From: Apophysomyces variabilis
Taxonomy: Eukaryota; Mucoromycota; Mucoromycetes; Mucorales; Mucoraceae
Direction: 5' to 3'
Length of the DNA stretch: 64,000 bases
NCBI GenBank assembly: GCA_002749535.1
Contig: MZZL01000060.1
Span: forward strand, 277,623-341,622
In this document: piece after piece, positions 11,753-22,377 of the stretch
Layout of the letters: the number at the start of each line of letters is the position of its first letter
Numbering within the stretch: position 1 is the first letter of the stretch
Notes under the pieces: generated by a model
What the model was told of the DNA's origin: nothing
The model's input: only the letters and a program-made list of their open reading frames with translations
The model's database searches: none
Position numbers and translations under genes: made by a program

Positions 11753-12930
11753 TTATTGATTGGCAATGCGAAGGTAGTTATTTACCTTTTTTACTTCTGC
11801 TTCTTCTTCCATTTTCTCCTCTTTAGAGGCGGAATTCGGACTATCGGAAGATGGAACTTCTACAAACCCGCTTTTCTCGCTTGTATCGCTTTTAACGTCC
11901 TGATCGTTCATGTCGCTTTCTTCCACCTTTCCGTTCTTTTGCTTTTCATCGCTTTGACATGGTTCCTTAGTGCTTTTTGATGTAATGTCCACAGATACTT
12001 CGAAGACATAGACAAATTTCCCAAACAAAACGTGCGTTTTTGCGTTTTGGAACGCCCCGTTAAAGATTTCTGGGGAGTTAAGCTGCCTTTTCTCACCGTT
12101 CGAGGCAGTATAGGTCAAGCTAAAGCAGTCAGGTTCCAAAGATAGTCGCCTCTGTATCTATGGGCAAGAAGATATCAAAAAAAAGAATAAAGGGTTCATT
12201 AGGTAAACTACTAGGGCAGATTATCTGGTTGTACCTCTTCACATAAGCTATTGTAGCTTATATATCCTTCATCAAAAGTCAAGTGGTGAATTTTCCCATC
12301 ATCTCCACCGCATAGTTGCACAATCATAGGATAGCTAAGAGCAATTCTCCGTTCTTCCAGCTGCTCCCGAGCTTTCTGTACTTCAAGTAACTTCTTCTGC
12401 AACTCGTCATAACATTGCTTTTGTTGCTTCATTTCAGAAACAAGACGGTTGTACGCTTTGTCCTTTTTGCGGTTCTCGTCCTCCAGACGTTTGATACGAA
12501 GACTGTCGTGACATTGCTTAATTTCTAGCTGGAAAAAGTCCAGCTTGTTCCCAAGCGAAGCTTTATCATCCTCCGTCAGAACAAAGTTTGTGTTGACATA
12601 TGTTCTGTGATAGTTGATATCTTCATTGATACGATCTGTTGTCCTCAATGCCTCTTCATGAAGTGCCATGGAAAATTGTTGATCGTTAATTCGAGCATTC
12701 AGTTCGTTTAACATTTTCTGTAGACGGTCGATGGCATGGCTGATGACTGCTGCACCCTAATACCGCACATTCATTTCATATATTGTTTGTATACTACCAG
12801 AAAGGCTACTTACGGCTGTGCTGTGCTTATTCGCTACATTTGCGGAACCTGATACGATACCTGTTCCGGTACCTGTTGTGGCCGCAAAGTTGAATGTGCT
12901 TGCTGTGGTCGTTGAGCGTGAGGAACTCAT
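11753..12930 (-). CDS. Coiled-coil protein with PB1-like domain (array copy 3)
   Basis: Intact 347-aa member. Exons on the minus strand are 12930-12814 (39 codons, Ser/Thr/Gly-rich), 12756-12235 (174 codons) and 12157-11753 (134 codons plus stop), with phase-0 GT-AG introns. Residues about 40-185 form a charged heptad-rich coiled coil. Residues about 190-275 read as a PB1-like ubiquitin fold: strand IVQL, then KIHHLTF, the helix YNSLCEEIQRRL, SLTYTASNGEK, and NSPEIFNGAF. The second intron falls exactly before I-Q in that helix, as in every copy. The canonical acidic OPCA cluster is weak. The tail is acidic and contains SEKSGFVEVP, which fits an extended LIR pattern. By analogy to PB1 scaffolds it could self-assemble, but that is inference and the function is unknown. 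This copy has the longest N-terminal exon. Confidence 0.8.
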
Positions 12931-13594
12931 GAGGCTTTAAAGTTTTTTTTGAAAGGGTTGCAAGTTGAATTAGCGTATCATACTGTTTTGGAGAGCTTTG
13001 GAGAATTTTAACTTCCGTCGTTTTCTTCTTCTTCTTGGTCCCCTGTGTTCTCTGTGCGATATTTAGGTCTGTATCGCAGTGGTTACTGAGAGGAACGTTA
13101 CAGAATACACATTTTTCTGATTCTGGAACAAAGGCTGAGAGCCCAGTAAGATGACTCGGATCATTAGTTGTAAACAGCCAATTGCGACATCTACAGTATT
13201 CTATAAACCTGTAAAGTTCAGGAACCGAAAGCCAACTCAGTTACTCACTTTCTTCTGTCTCGAATCTTTAGTGTTCCTTCCCACATGTGGGGAGATAAAA
13301 CGAGAATTCAACGAAGACGCAGGGCTTCCACTTCATTTACGAGAATTTTTCAGCATCACTGCGGCTCCTTGGCCACTGAAATGATTTGCATACAAAGAGA
13401 AAAACGTGCATCATCAAGCTCTATTTGAGAAACGATCATATATGTCAACTGGTTCCGTTGGCGTTTCAGACAACACTCTGAGTGATGACAAACTATTGGC
13501 CACTTTCCATGGTTTGAACTCGATTGTTTATTGTTTTGATTCTTGCATTTTCCTTCTCTCGACAATTGGAATCTGCAGTACCGACAACTTCTCG
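12931..13594. other. Intergenic region
   Basis: Promoter side of copy 3 and 3' side of copy 4. No other gene is supported. Confidence 0.5.
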
Positions 13595-14546
13595 TCATTC
13601 ATAACTGCCTTTCTCGCTTTCTTCGCCCTTTCCATTCTCTTCTTTTTCCTCATTTTGTCCTAGGTTTTCATTACTTTCTGTTAGAACTTGCACCCATATT
13701 TCCAGCGCATAGATAGTCTCCGTAGGCAAGAAATTGTGTGGTATTATAGTTTGGATGGCCGTCTTGAGCGTCTGTGGGGAGTTCAATGGCGCGGTTTTAC
13801 CAGGCGTAATATATGTCAAAGCAAAGCAGTTCGGTTCCAAACACAATTGCTCCTGTATCTATAGAAAATAAGAGGAAAGAAACGAAATTTTCAGTTGAGT
13901 TAGGTTAAAACGTTTCCATAAATCGGGCAATCTACCTTTTGACTCAGGCCTCTGTAGCTTACGTATCCGTCATCGAAACTCAGATGATGGATTTTCCCGT
14001 TATCTTTCCTGACTGCTTTAACAATCAGAGGATATGCAATACGAACGCTCTGCTCTTCAAGCTTCTCCCGTGTTATTTCTAGTTCGCGTACTTTTTTCTG
14101 CAGCTCCTCGCAGAATTGTTGTTGGCGGCTCAACTCATCAGCAAGAGAGTCGCGCACTTCATCTTTTTGGCGGTTTTCGTCTTCCAAACGTTTGATACAA
14201 AGCTTGTTGTGACAATGCTCAACTTTTAGCTCGAATATATCCAATTTGTTTCTGAGCGTCTCCCTCTCTTGCTCCGTTACATGTGTGTTCGTGACGATGT
14301 AGCTCTTATAGTACTCAATATCCTCTCTTAAGCGCATAATTGTATTCATTGGGTCTTCAAGTAATAATCTTATAGATTGCACTTCATTGACCCGTTTATC
14401 TACGCCAGCTAATATCGTCTGTAGGCGTTCGATGGCGTCGGCAATGACGGCTGCACCCTGACTCCCAGTCATTAATCAATTCACAGATTTGTGTCAAAAC
14501 CGAACTCGCTTACATTATTGCTTGCAGAAACGGGAGGAGACGCCAT
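13595..14546 (-). CDS. Coiled-coil protein with PB1-like domain (array copy 4)
   Basis: Predicted 272 aa from exons 14546-14514 (MASPPVSASNN), 14457-13936 (174 codons) and 13858-13595 (87 codons plus stop), phase-0 introns. After GAAVIADAIERLQ comes the coiled coil. The PB1-like part has IVKAVRK (a lysine in the first strand, as in type II PB1 domains), KIHHLSF, SYRGLSQKIQEQL and ALTYITPGK. The second half deviates: the N-G-E turn found in the other copies is replaced by PGKTA. The tail is short and acidic and stops at GSYE, exactly where the F-x-x-V motif begins in the paralogues, so this copy lacks a complete motif. The exon length is identical to copies 3 and 7. Function is unknown. Confidence 0.78.
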
Positions 14547-14847
14547 AGATATTTTTCGTGCAGGAAAGGTTATAGACCTCGAATCTCCGAAATTCATGCT
14601 GCTTGAATCTTGGATAGTGCAAGTGCTATTAAGTATCCAGGAACCTCAGTAGGAGTTTCTACTTTCTGATACCGCCTCACGCACCATCTGTGTTACGGTA
14701 TTGTTTTGTGACACTCAGCTTGAATGGAAGACATGCTGTTTGCCAAACTACCAACTTTTATTTTTTTCCAATTGATTGATTTTTCTTGCTTTAGCTATTT
14801 ACTAAATTGTTTCCTATTCTTCTTGTGATGCTTGTAGAGTCAAGCAG
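14547..14847. other. Intergenic spacer
   Basis: Short spacer between copies 4 and 5. No feature is seen beyond T-rich stretches. Confidence 0.5.
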
Positions 14848-15756
14848 TTAAATTGTTTCAAAATCGCTTTTTTCGCTTTTCCCGTTATCTGATCCTTCCG
14901 TATTCTCTTTCGATCGAGGCTCCACACGAACCTCCAACGCCAAGACATGAACGTCAAACAAGAGGCGTGGTTTCGCGCTTTCAAACGCATTCTCAAACAT
15001 CTTTGGAGATGATATCTGCTTCATTTCCCCATTAGATGCAGTATAGGAGAGCGAGAAACAGTCAGCTTCCAAAGAGTAACATTTTTGTATCTTGAAAACA
15101 GGAAAGTAAAAGGCAATTGAGTGATAAATCAAGATCATCGGTAAATGTCCGTACCTTTTTGCACAAAGCGTTGTAACTAATATAACCTTCATCAAAAGTC
15201 AAATGATGGACTTTTTCCTCGCCATCACTGAGAATCGCCCTAACGATTAAGGAACTTGATAAAGGAATCCTTCGTTCTTCTAGTTCTTCCCGAACTATCT
15301 CGAGCTCGCGTAATTTTTTCGATACCTCATCGCAGTATTGTTGTTTCTCCTGTAGTTGTGTCTTGAGCGAATCACGCTCTGCGTTGGTCTTTTTATTTTC
15401 ATCCTCAAGACTCTTGATTCGAAGTTTATCATCACATTGTTTGATTTCAAGTTCAAACTTCTCCAAAGTGCTTTTCACCGATCCTTTATCTCCGTCTGAC
15501 AAGAAACGGTTCTCGTTGCTGGACTTTTTATAATAGTCGACGTCTCCTTTTATGCGACCAATCGTTTTCATCGAGTCTTCGTGAAGAGTCGCCGAAAAGT
15601 TTTCTTTGTCTACTCGATTATCGACGTCTTTAAGCATTTTCTGGAGACGTCCAATGGCGTCGTTTATGGTTGCTAATGCCTAATACAGGGTCACTATGTG
15701 TGCTCTACTAAAACACAAGTATTGATGTCACTTACCGCTGCGCTTTCATTCCCCAT
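14848..15756 (-). CDS. Coiled-coil protein with PB1-like domain (array copy 5)
   Basis: Predicted 262 aa from exons 15756-15736 (MGNESAA), 15679-15155 (175 codons) and 15090-14848 (80 codons plus stop), phase-0 introns. The coiled coil runs from about residue 20 to 120 and is lysine/glutamate-rich. The PB1-like part reads SSLIVRAIL, KVHHLTFDEGYISYNALC, KKIQKCYSLEADCFSLSY and SSPKMFENAF, ending LALEVRVEP. The tail is short and ends at SEKSDFETI followed by stop. Although diverged, S-D-F-E-T-I still satisfies the same six-residue pattern as FVEV in the others, here at the extreme C-terminus. Function is unknown. Confidence 0.78.
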
Positions 15757-16387
15757 TGTTGATCAGCTATACTTTCTACTCGGCAAAGAAAAAGCTAAGG
15801 AACAGAAGGATGACAGCTTAAAATGCTTTTTTATATATGGCGGATTTTGAAAGTTTTCTTTCACAATGCAATTTTGCTTAACTCTGGGAAAGTTTTACTC
15901 TTGTCTCACGTTAAGGAGTGTTCTCGCCGAGATGAGATGAAACAGTTCAGCGGCCCACTCTTCTTTAGAACCAGCTTTTGGACGATGGTTAATTTACATG
16001 GTTGCTGCATCTTTTAACTCTAGGTTAAAGTTGGAATGTGAGCAACGTTGTCTATAATAACAAAGTACAGCAACACTCACCAACCATAAATGGTAGACTG
16101 AGGTTTGATTTTGCTGCATATGTCGAACGCTTGTTGCATGAAACAGACTACTTACTTTACGCTACCCGTGACAGGAGTAGGAAATGCGATTAAACTTTGT
16201 TTGATTTACACTACGAAATCTCTGATCTGCAGAATGGTAATACCTGATTGGAAAAGCTCTCTGTAGGGTGACTCATGTATTCCGCTCCAACATGTAGACT
16301 TGATATAGTATCCTTGCATGCCATCGACCTTTTGCATGCCATATATGACCGGCATCACAAAATAGATAACTTCAATGATAGAATTAG
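15757..16387. other. Intergenic region
   Basis: No gene is supported. A 68-codon minus frame at 16206-16409 has no recognisable features and overlaps the tandem duplication at its start. Confidence 0.5.
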
Positions 16388-16447
16388 TCCTCAGACGTTG
16401 AAGAAGCACTTTTAACTGTCCTCAGACGTTGAAGAAGCACTTTTAAC
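16388..16447. repeat. Tandem duplication, 31-bp period, two copies
   Basis: A 31-bp unit beginning TCCTCAGACGTTGAAGAAGC occurs at 16388-16418 and again from 16419, with 29 bases repeated exactly. It is a simple local duplication in the spacer downstream of copy 6. Confidence 0.9.
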
Positions 16448-16606
16448 GCTTAGTCATGCTTGATAGGTAAAATGTTCCCCAACTATTTCAAGCATAGCTC
16501 GTTTGGAGTTCCTTTGCTTTATCATTATAGTCAACATTTTGTATCAATAATAGTGATTTAAACAACTCGGAGCAACTCGTTCAACTATTTATTTGCTGCG
16601 CTATTC

Positions 16607-17619
16607 TCATTGATTTGGCTGTTCTGGAGCAGAAGACTCTTGGACAGAAGGATCTTGTAGAGAAGTGTCTGGAGGAGGATCTGCAGCACCCGATGCTGGA
16701 ACTTCTACGAATTCGCTTTTGTCACTCTCGTTAGTTTGACATCCATCCACGTTGTCATTAGGGTGAACTTCTAGCTGGATTTCCAATGCTTGCATAGGTC
16801 TATAAAATACAAGTGGCGTTTTAGCCTCCTGGAAGGCATCCACAAATGTCTGTGGAGAATCGACCGGTTTCATTTGTCCATCTGATGCAATATACGATAA
16901 GGAAAACCTGTCGGGCTGCAAACCGTAGTAATCTTGTATCTATCACAAGAAGAAACACAATTAACTTGTGCAGGCACTCATGAAAGAATAGTTACCTCAC
17001 TATGCAGTCGTTTATAGCTTATATAATCTTTGAAAGTCAAATAGGGAGCTTTTCCCTCGTTCCCACCGAGTATTCTGACGATAATCAGTTCTTGAATAGG
17101 AATTTTTCGTTCTTCTTGTTCTTCCCGGGCTATCTCTAGCTCAAGCAATCTTTCCTCAAGCTCATTGCAATGCTGCGTTTTGGAATGCAATTCAGAGTTA
17201 ACGGCATTTAGCTTCTCATCCTTCTCATAGTTCGTGTACTCCAAACACTTGATCCGCAATTTGTCATAGCATCGTTTAATTAAAAGTTCCAACCTTTCCA
17301 TCATGTTTCTGAGTGAAGCTTTGACTTCCTCCGCTATAGGAGCATTTTCATTAACGTATCTCTTTTGATCGTCAAGATCTTCCTTTATACGGTCTATAGC
17401 TTTCGTCGACTCATTATAAAAGGTCCAAGAAAACACTTCTCCCTCGATGCGCTGATCCACTCCTTTCAATCTGTTATTGAGACGTTCCACGTGATCACCG
17501 ATAATTGCGAAACCCTAAAGACGATTGTTTATGTATACATTGTATGTATCAGATAGAATATCGCTTACGACTGCGCTTCCGCTACCCAATGCGCTTTCAT
17601 TACTCTCTGCGTTACACAT
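16607..17619 (-). CDS. Coiled-coil protein with PB1-like domain (array copy 6)
   Basis: Predicted 300 aa from exons 17619-17569 (17 codons), 17514-16996 (173 codons) and 16939-16607 (110 codons plus stop), phase-0 introns. The coiled coil follows GFAIIGDHVERLN. The PB1-like part has LIIVRIL, APYLTFKDYISYKRLHSEIQDYY, RFSLSYIASDGQM and DSPQTFVDAF, ending LEIQLEV. The tail is proline/serine-rich and carries ESDKSEFVEVPAS, identical in its core to copy 7. Neighbours 6 and 7 are the most similar pair in the tail, suggesting the most recent duplication. Function is unknown. Confidence 0.8.
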
Positions 17620-18382
17620 TTGTTTCTTTGTTTCTCACAAATATCTGGACAGAAAAGGAAGTTTCATAATATATACATTTTTTCCCCAAAAGTCTTGTGC
17701 ATTTTCAATGCGGTTTTAGACACCTGCTAGAAATGTTTTACCTGTTTCAGTCTGTAACACGTTCTCTTATTGAGGCATAGCGAGACAAACAACTTTTCCC
17801 CATTATCTGAGCTAGCTTTTTTCGGAAACTTTCTATTTGCTCATTGTATGCTGCACAAGCTCCATTTCCCGGGCGCTCTTGCTGCCCGCTGAGGCTAATT
17901 GTGATAAGAAAGCGCTTTTATGAGTGATGGGATCTATTACTGAAGTTTAATTTCGCTTCATATTTGGTGTCCTTGTCGCACGAACAGATTAGAGAATTGC
18001 AACGAAGTACCATATTTGCCACGTCGGAATTTTGACTCATGACTTTAATAAGAAAGAGCTCTACTAAGATATTCCGTCTTACATTTCCTCTGCTGAGTAA
18101 AAATCGTCTCGGACATTTCTCGTTTTGCGCTGCGACCTTTCGCGCTCCTATTACAACGGGAAGTATAACAAGTTGTCACTTGTGAAAATGTTTCTATCTC
18201 CAAGCACAACGATTTCAACATTAGGTAAAATGCGGATATCAGTCGATAAATACTGGAAAAAAGCTTTAAACCATTCTTATTGGTTCAGATGATTCATTTA
18301 TTATTGCGAGAACGGCATCCCGTATAAAGAGAAAATTGTTTATTATTTGAACCTTGTTTATCTAAATTGATTGACTATATTA
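17620..18382. other. Intergenic region
   Basis: Promoter side of copy 6 and 3' side of copy 7. No gene is seen. Confidence 0.5.
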
Positions 18383-19392
18383 CTACCCTTCATTTGGCTG
18401 GTCTGGAGCAACAGGATTTTGCGGAGCAGCATCTGAAGCAGCAGTATCCTGAGGAGTAGGATTTGGAGCATCAGAAGCTGGAACCTCCACGAATTCACTT
18501 TTATCGCCTTCATTGCTTGAAGGTTCTTCTACATTATTATCTTGGCGAAGCTCCAAACGAACTTGCAATGCAAGAACGGGTCCATCAAACAGGATACGCG
18601 GTTTTGCAGTTTGGAAGGCATCTTCAAACGTCTTTGGAGAATCGACCGTTTTGGTTTCACCATTCTCCGCAGTGTATGTCAAGAGAAAATTATCAGGTTC
18701 CAAGGCGAAGCGTCGTTGTATCTATGTGAACGAAGAAGGATCAAACGTAATTTAAGGTTAGTTTAACATAGATATTTACTAAGCGTTGATTTACCTTTCT
18801 GCAGAATCGTTTGTAGCTAATGTAGTCCTCCTCGAAAAGCAGAAGAGGGGGTCTAGCATCATCTGTATCAAGTACCCTTACAATCATTTGGTCAGACAGA
18901 GGAATCTTTCGTTCGTCTTGCTCCTCGCGAGCTAGTTCTACTTCGCGTAGTTTTTCCGAGAGCTCCTCGCAAAATTCTGCTTTTTGATTTAGCTCAGAAG
19001 TAAGATTCTGGCACTGTTCGTCTTTCCTGCGATTGAGGTCTTCCAACCTCTTGATACGCAGCTTATCGTTACATTGCTGAACTTGCAATTCAAGAATTTC
19101 CATCTTGTTTCTGAGCGAACTTTTGTCTTCATCCGTTATCTCGGCTCTGTTGTCGATACTTTCCTTGGTGTAATCAACATCTTCTTTGACGCGATCTATG
19201 ATTTTGATCGATTTTTGGTAAAGCCCCCATGAATACTCTTCTTCATCCAGTTGCTTGTCCGCCTCTTTTACCATCCCCTCTAGACGAGAGATGCCATCGC
19301 GGATGACATTTGAGCACTAAAGACGGTATGTTACCTACCCATTGTCTCTGTTGAACACAAGGATCACTTACGGCTACGCTTTCGGCGCTCAT
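18383..19392 (-). CDS. Coiled-coil protein with PB1-like domain (array copy 7)
   Basis: Predicted 293 aa from exons 19392-19372 (MSAESVA), 19316-18795 (174 codons) and 18721-18383 (112 codons plus stop), phase-0 introns. The first exon is as short as that of copy 5. The coiled coil is strongly acidic/basic alternating. The PB1-like half reads MIVRVLD, LLFEEDYISYKRFCRKIQRR, FLLTYTAENGETK and DSPKTFEDAFQTA, ending ALQVRLEL. The acidic tail holds EGDKSEFVEVPAS, then Pro/Ala/Asp repeats. Function is unknown; the fold is inferred from the spacing of strands and helix relative to PB1 domains. Confidence 0.8.
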
Positions 19393-19849
19393 TGCTTGAT
19401 TTGAATCTTTGTTTAAAAAGATTTGAAAAGCAACAAACACAATTAGCCAGGATCACCTCTTTATATACAGGCAGTGTAATTTTTTAGATTCAAAGTGCTG
19501 TTTCTCGGTGGATTTCTCCCTGTCTTAATCTTTATCATGTTCTCTCCGTGTGACAATGAAACACCTGCCGCTGTTGTCATGGGCGTCAGTAGCTGACACA
19601 GCTGCATTTACTACTGAATCGTTTTTGGGATTTACCCATTGTAAAATGGAGTTTCGGTTGCCGTTTCTTTTTCTAGCATTCCTGTGTCTGTTATTGTACC
19701 TAACGTTGGTGGTTTAGATAAATATAAGTACGGCGACGATTTAACATAGCAATTTCTCGTTATGGATATATTGTTTAAGTCTTTGCTAAGCAGCTGTGTT
19801 TGTTATGTCAACTTTCCTCATTTGGATGTTCTACAACACGTTGCTCTGT
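19393..19849. other. Intergenic region
   Basis: Promoter side of copy 7. No gene is seen. Confidence 0.5.
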
Positions 19850-20134
19850 AACAGTAGGACTTGGCTAGTAGGTCTAGATCATGAGAAGCTGGGACTTCCG
19901 TGAATCCGCCTATATCAGTCTCCTCGGTGGAGATTCTTCTGTTACTTTCTGGTAAGCATCCAAACAAACTTCTAATAGACGGAAGAGACCATCACTAGAA
20001 ACAAATGGTTCCGTGTCCAAAAATTCCTTTTCAAACGTCTGTGCGGAGCGGATCTGCCTAGTTTCTCCGCTCCGTCCAGTAGATGAAGTTCGATTATATC
20101 GTAGCTCTTCACGTGCGGGTACTGATGCATTCAT
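19850..20134 (-). pseudogene. Last-exon relic of a PB1-like array member (copy 8)
   Basis: Only the second half of the PB1-like domain and the tail remain. The minus strand reads GRSGETRQIRSAQTFEKEF, matching the N-G-E-x-x-x-x-x-S-P-x-x-F pattern of intact copies, then LLEVCLD. After a stop at 19910-19912, a continuation in another frame still contains IGGFTEVPASHD, the equivalent of KSEFVEVPASDA. No coiled-coil exon lies upstream, where the next recognisable sequence is a transposase relic. The array's right edge is therefore eroded. Confidence 0.65.
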
Positions 20135-20269
20135 TTATTCCAGTCGTCAGAAAAGTAATGGAAGATCCTGTTACTGACCCTTTGCTCATACACATAGTGT
20201 CATATTCTTGCTTTCTCTCTCTATTTAGCGGTAGTTGTGGAAGACTTAGACTACATTTAATAAAGGTTT

Positions 20270-20900
20270 AACAGAAATCACCTAAGATGGCAGTCGTCTC
20301 CTCCCGTGTCTTGGGTACTTTATCCACTACAAGTTGGACTCTTCTTTGACCTGGCCATACTACTTTTCATGTAGATATAAAAGGCAGATTCATTAGAAGA
20401 CGCAGTTTTTCATAAGATCAATGTCGGTTTTTCCCAAGCTGCCAATGCAACCCAGCCACTCTTTGACTTTTGTTCTTTCCTGCTCCTGTCTATAGGCTGA
20501 AATCCAAGCTTTTCTTCAGAGAAAGTAGCAAGGTTTCTTAGAAGACTTATGCAAATACTCTTGGAAACTTTGAGTCCTGTGAATTGCTGCCTCAGTTGTG
20601 TCATCACCAGTTTCAAGACCGCTCACGGCTTCTCATCAATGCAATCTAGAGTGAGCTCTTTATGCTTTTCATTAAGAAGATATGGGCGACCAGTCTTCCG
20701 ATATTTCTCGAAGATGCTATCAGAGTTTCTCTCGTACTGTTTAGCTCATATTTGTGCCGTACGAACTTGCATACACGGCTGTTTTTCAGCAGCAGAAGCG
20801 CTCACACACTTCTCGAACAATCTCCAGCGTATAATTACGCTTGAGCAATGCTTCTCTCATTACAACCTCAGTTGCAGCATTTGCGCTATCTTCTATGCGC
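20270..20900 (-). mobile_element. Decayed Tc1/mariner-like transposase (N-terminal half)
   Basis: Minus-strand frames, broken by stops and shifts, read like the DNA-binding half of a Tc1/mariner-family transposase. SDSIFEKYRKTGRPYLL is followed by a helix-turn-helix-like stretch (TQLRQQFTGLKVSKS) and the helix QPIDRSRKEQKSKSGWV. Further on come NCVF and ESAFYIYMKSSMA, the region of the first catalytic Asp, which here reads Asn after a frameshift. VPKTREET in a third frame comes last. The remaining catalytic part is absent. The element is dead and marks the border between the array and BUD23. Confidence 0.75.
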
Positions 20901-21267
20901 ATGGCTTCTGTGTCTTGTTTCCTTCTTGACATAAACTCACATAAATACTGTCTCTAAGAGCTCAATGTTTCAAGACGATACTGCTCCTCGTGAACAATCT
21001 AATCCATATGCTCGGGCCTGTCATGCTCATCCTGTTTTTGTACAAAATCAGATTGTCGTCATAATAAAAGCTTCTGGTGTAATTGTAACAATAGTAAGAA
21101 AATTCGAGGCGAGTAATCTTGGTGCGCTATGTAACAATGCATTGATGAACTACCATTTTAGCGGAATCTGAAAATTGTCTTGCCGCCTCTCTCTCTGGCT
21201 CCACCTCAGCCACCCAAATTTCTTTGTCCTTTTCGAGACAACTATTTTTCGTCTTTGCTCATTCACC
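20901..21267. other. Intergenic region upstream of BUD23
   Basis: No gene is seen. C/T-rich sequence close to 21190-21260 is probably the BUD23 promoter/5' UTR. Confidence 0.5.
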
Positions 21268-22377
21268 ATGTCACGACCCGAACACATTGCCCCTCCAGAA
21301 ATCGTAGGATGAATTGATATAAAATGTCAAACATGCACTCAATGACCTGAATTAGTTTTATGGGGAAACGGAAGCGAGAAAATATACCGAAAAGTAAGTG
21401 GACGAACCTGTCCTGTACCGATAAACTTAGAAAACGACGTACCTGTTTGCAACCAGTTCACGTATCTCCTCTATACAAGCTGAGATGGCCTATCGTGCGT
21501 TAGAACTACTTAACTTGCCCGAAGGTCCTGCCTTTTTACTGGATATTGGATGTGGATCAGGTCTGAGTGGTGAGATCTTAGAGGAAGAAGGTCATGTCTG
21601 GGTAGGCATGGATATTTCTCCCCATATGCTTGGTAAGGCAAAAAGTAAGAAATGAGCACAGTTGTCAATTTACATATATGTATACATGCTTTACAGATGT
21701 TGCCAATGAAAGAGAAGTAGAGGGTGATTTATTCCTGCAGGATGTGGGCCAAGGTGTTGGTTTCCGACCAGGTACATTTGATGGCGCCATTAGGTAAGTT
21801 ACCTTGTTTTTCTTTTTTCCCTTCTTTTTTTGTATCCTTGTGCTGGTATGTGAATGACCGCTTATCCCGTAGTGTCTCTGTCCTTCAGTGGCTTTGTAAT
21901 GCCGATAAAACCATCAATCGACCAAAGGCACGATTGGCGCGGTTTTTCTCCACGTTGTATGCAGCAATGAAAAAGGGCGCACGCGCCATTTTCCAATTTT
22001 ATCCGGAAAATGACGATCAGATCCAAATGATTATTGACACAGCTACCCGATGTGGTTTTGAAGGTGGTCTGTTGGTAGACTATCCCAATTCAAAGAAGGC
22101 CAAAAAGTACTATCTTTGTCTTTTTGCTGGACAACAAACAGGCATTCGGAATGAGATGCCCAAGGCTCTAGGTGAAGATGGAGAATTGCATCCTGACGAA
22201 GCGAAATCGATTGCATACGAACGTCGACGAGTTGAAAAGAGGAGAAGAAAGGATCGAAAGCCTGTCAAGGACAAGAATTGGGTTTTGCACAAGAAACAGG
22301 TGGTACGTGATCGGGGTGACAAGCCCGTGGCCAACGACTCCAAATATACGGCCCGGAAGAGAAAAGTCCGCTTCTGA
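21268..22377 (+). CDS. BUD23: 18S rRNA (guanine-N7)-methyltransferase Bud23
   Basis: This nuclear enzyme transfers a methyl group from S-adenosylmethionine to N7 of a guanine in 18S rRNA, and works with Trm112 in small-subunit maturation. Five exons (21268-21303, 21356-21393, 21457-21644, 21697-21793, 21873-22377) give 287 aa, close to yeast Bud23. [14 protein letters not shown] at the start is nearly universal in the family. The SAM-binding motif [15 protein letters not shown] lies around residue 50. VWVGMDIS and the motif [10 protein letters not shown] follow. The C-terminus has a basic tail ending [11 protein letters not shown], as in orthologues. Every intron joins in frame. The start is fixed by conservation of the first 12 residues, which are encoded by a 36-nt exon. 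Confidence 0.96.

Noticed and set aside
20549..20929. 126-codon plus-strand frame
   Set aside because: The minus strand of the same bases encodes recognisable transposase motifs, so the plus frame is a shadow.
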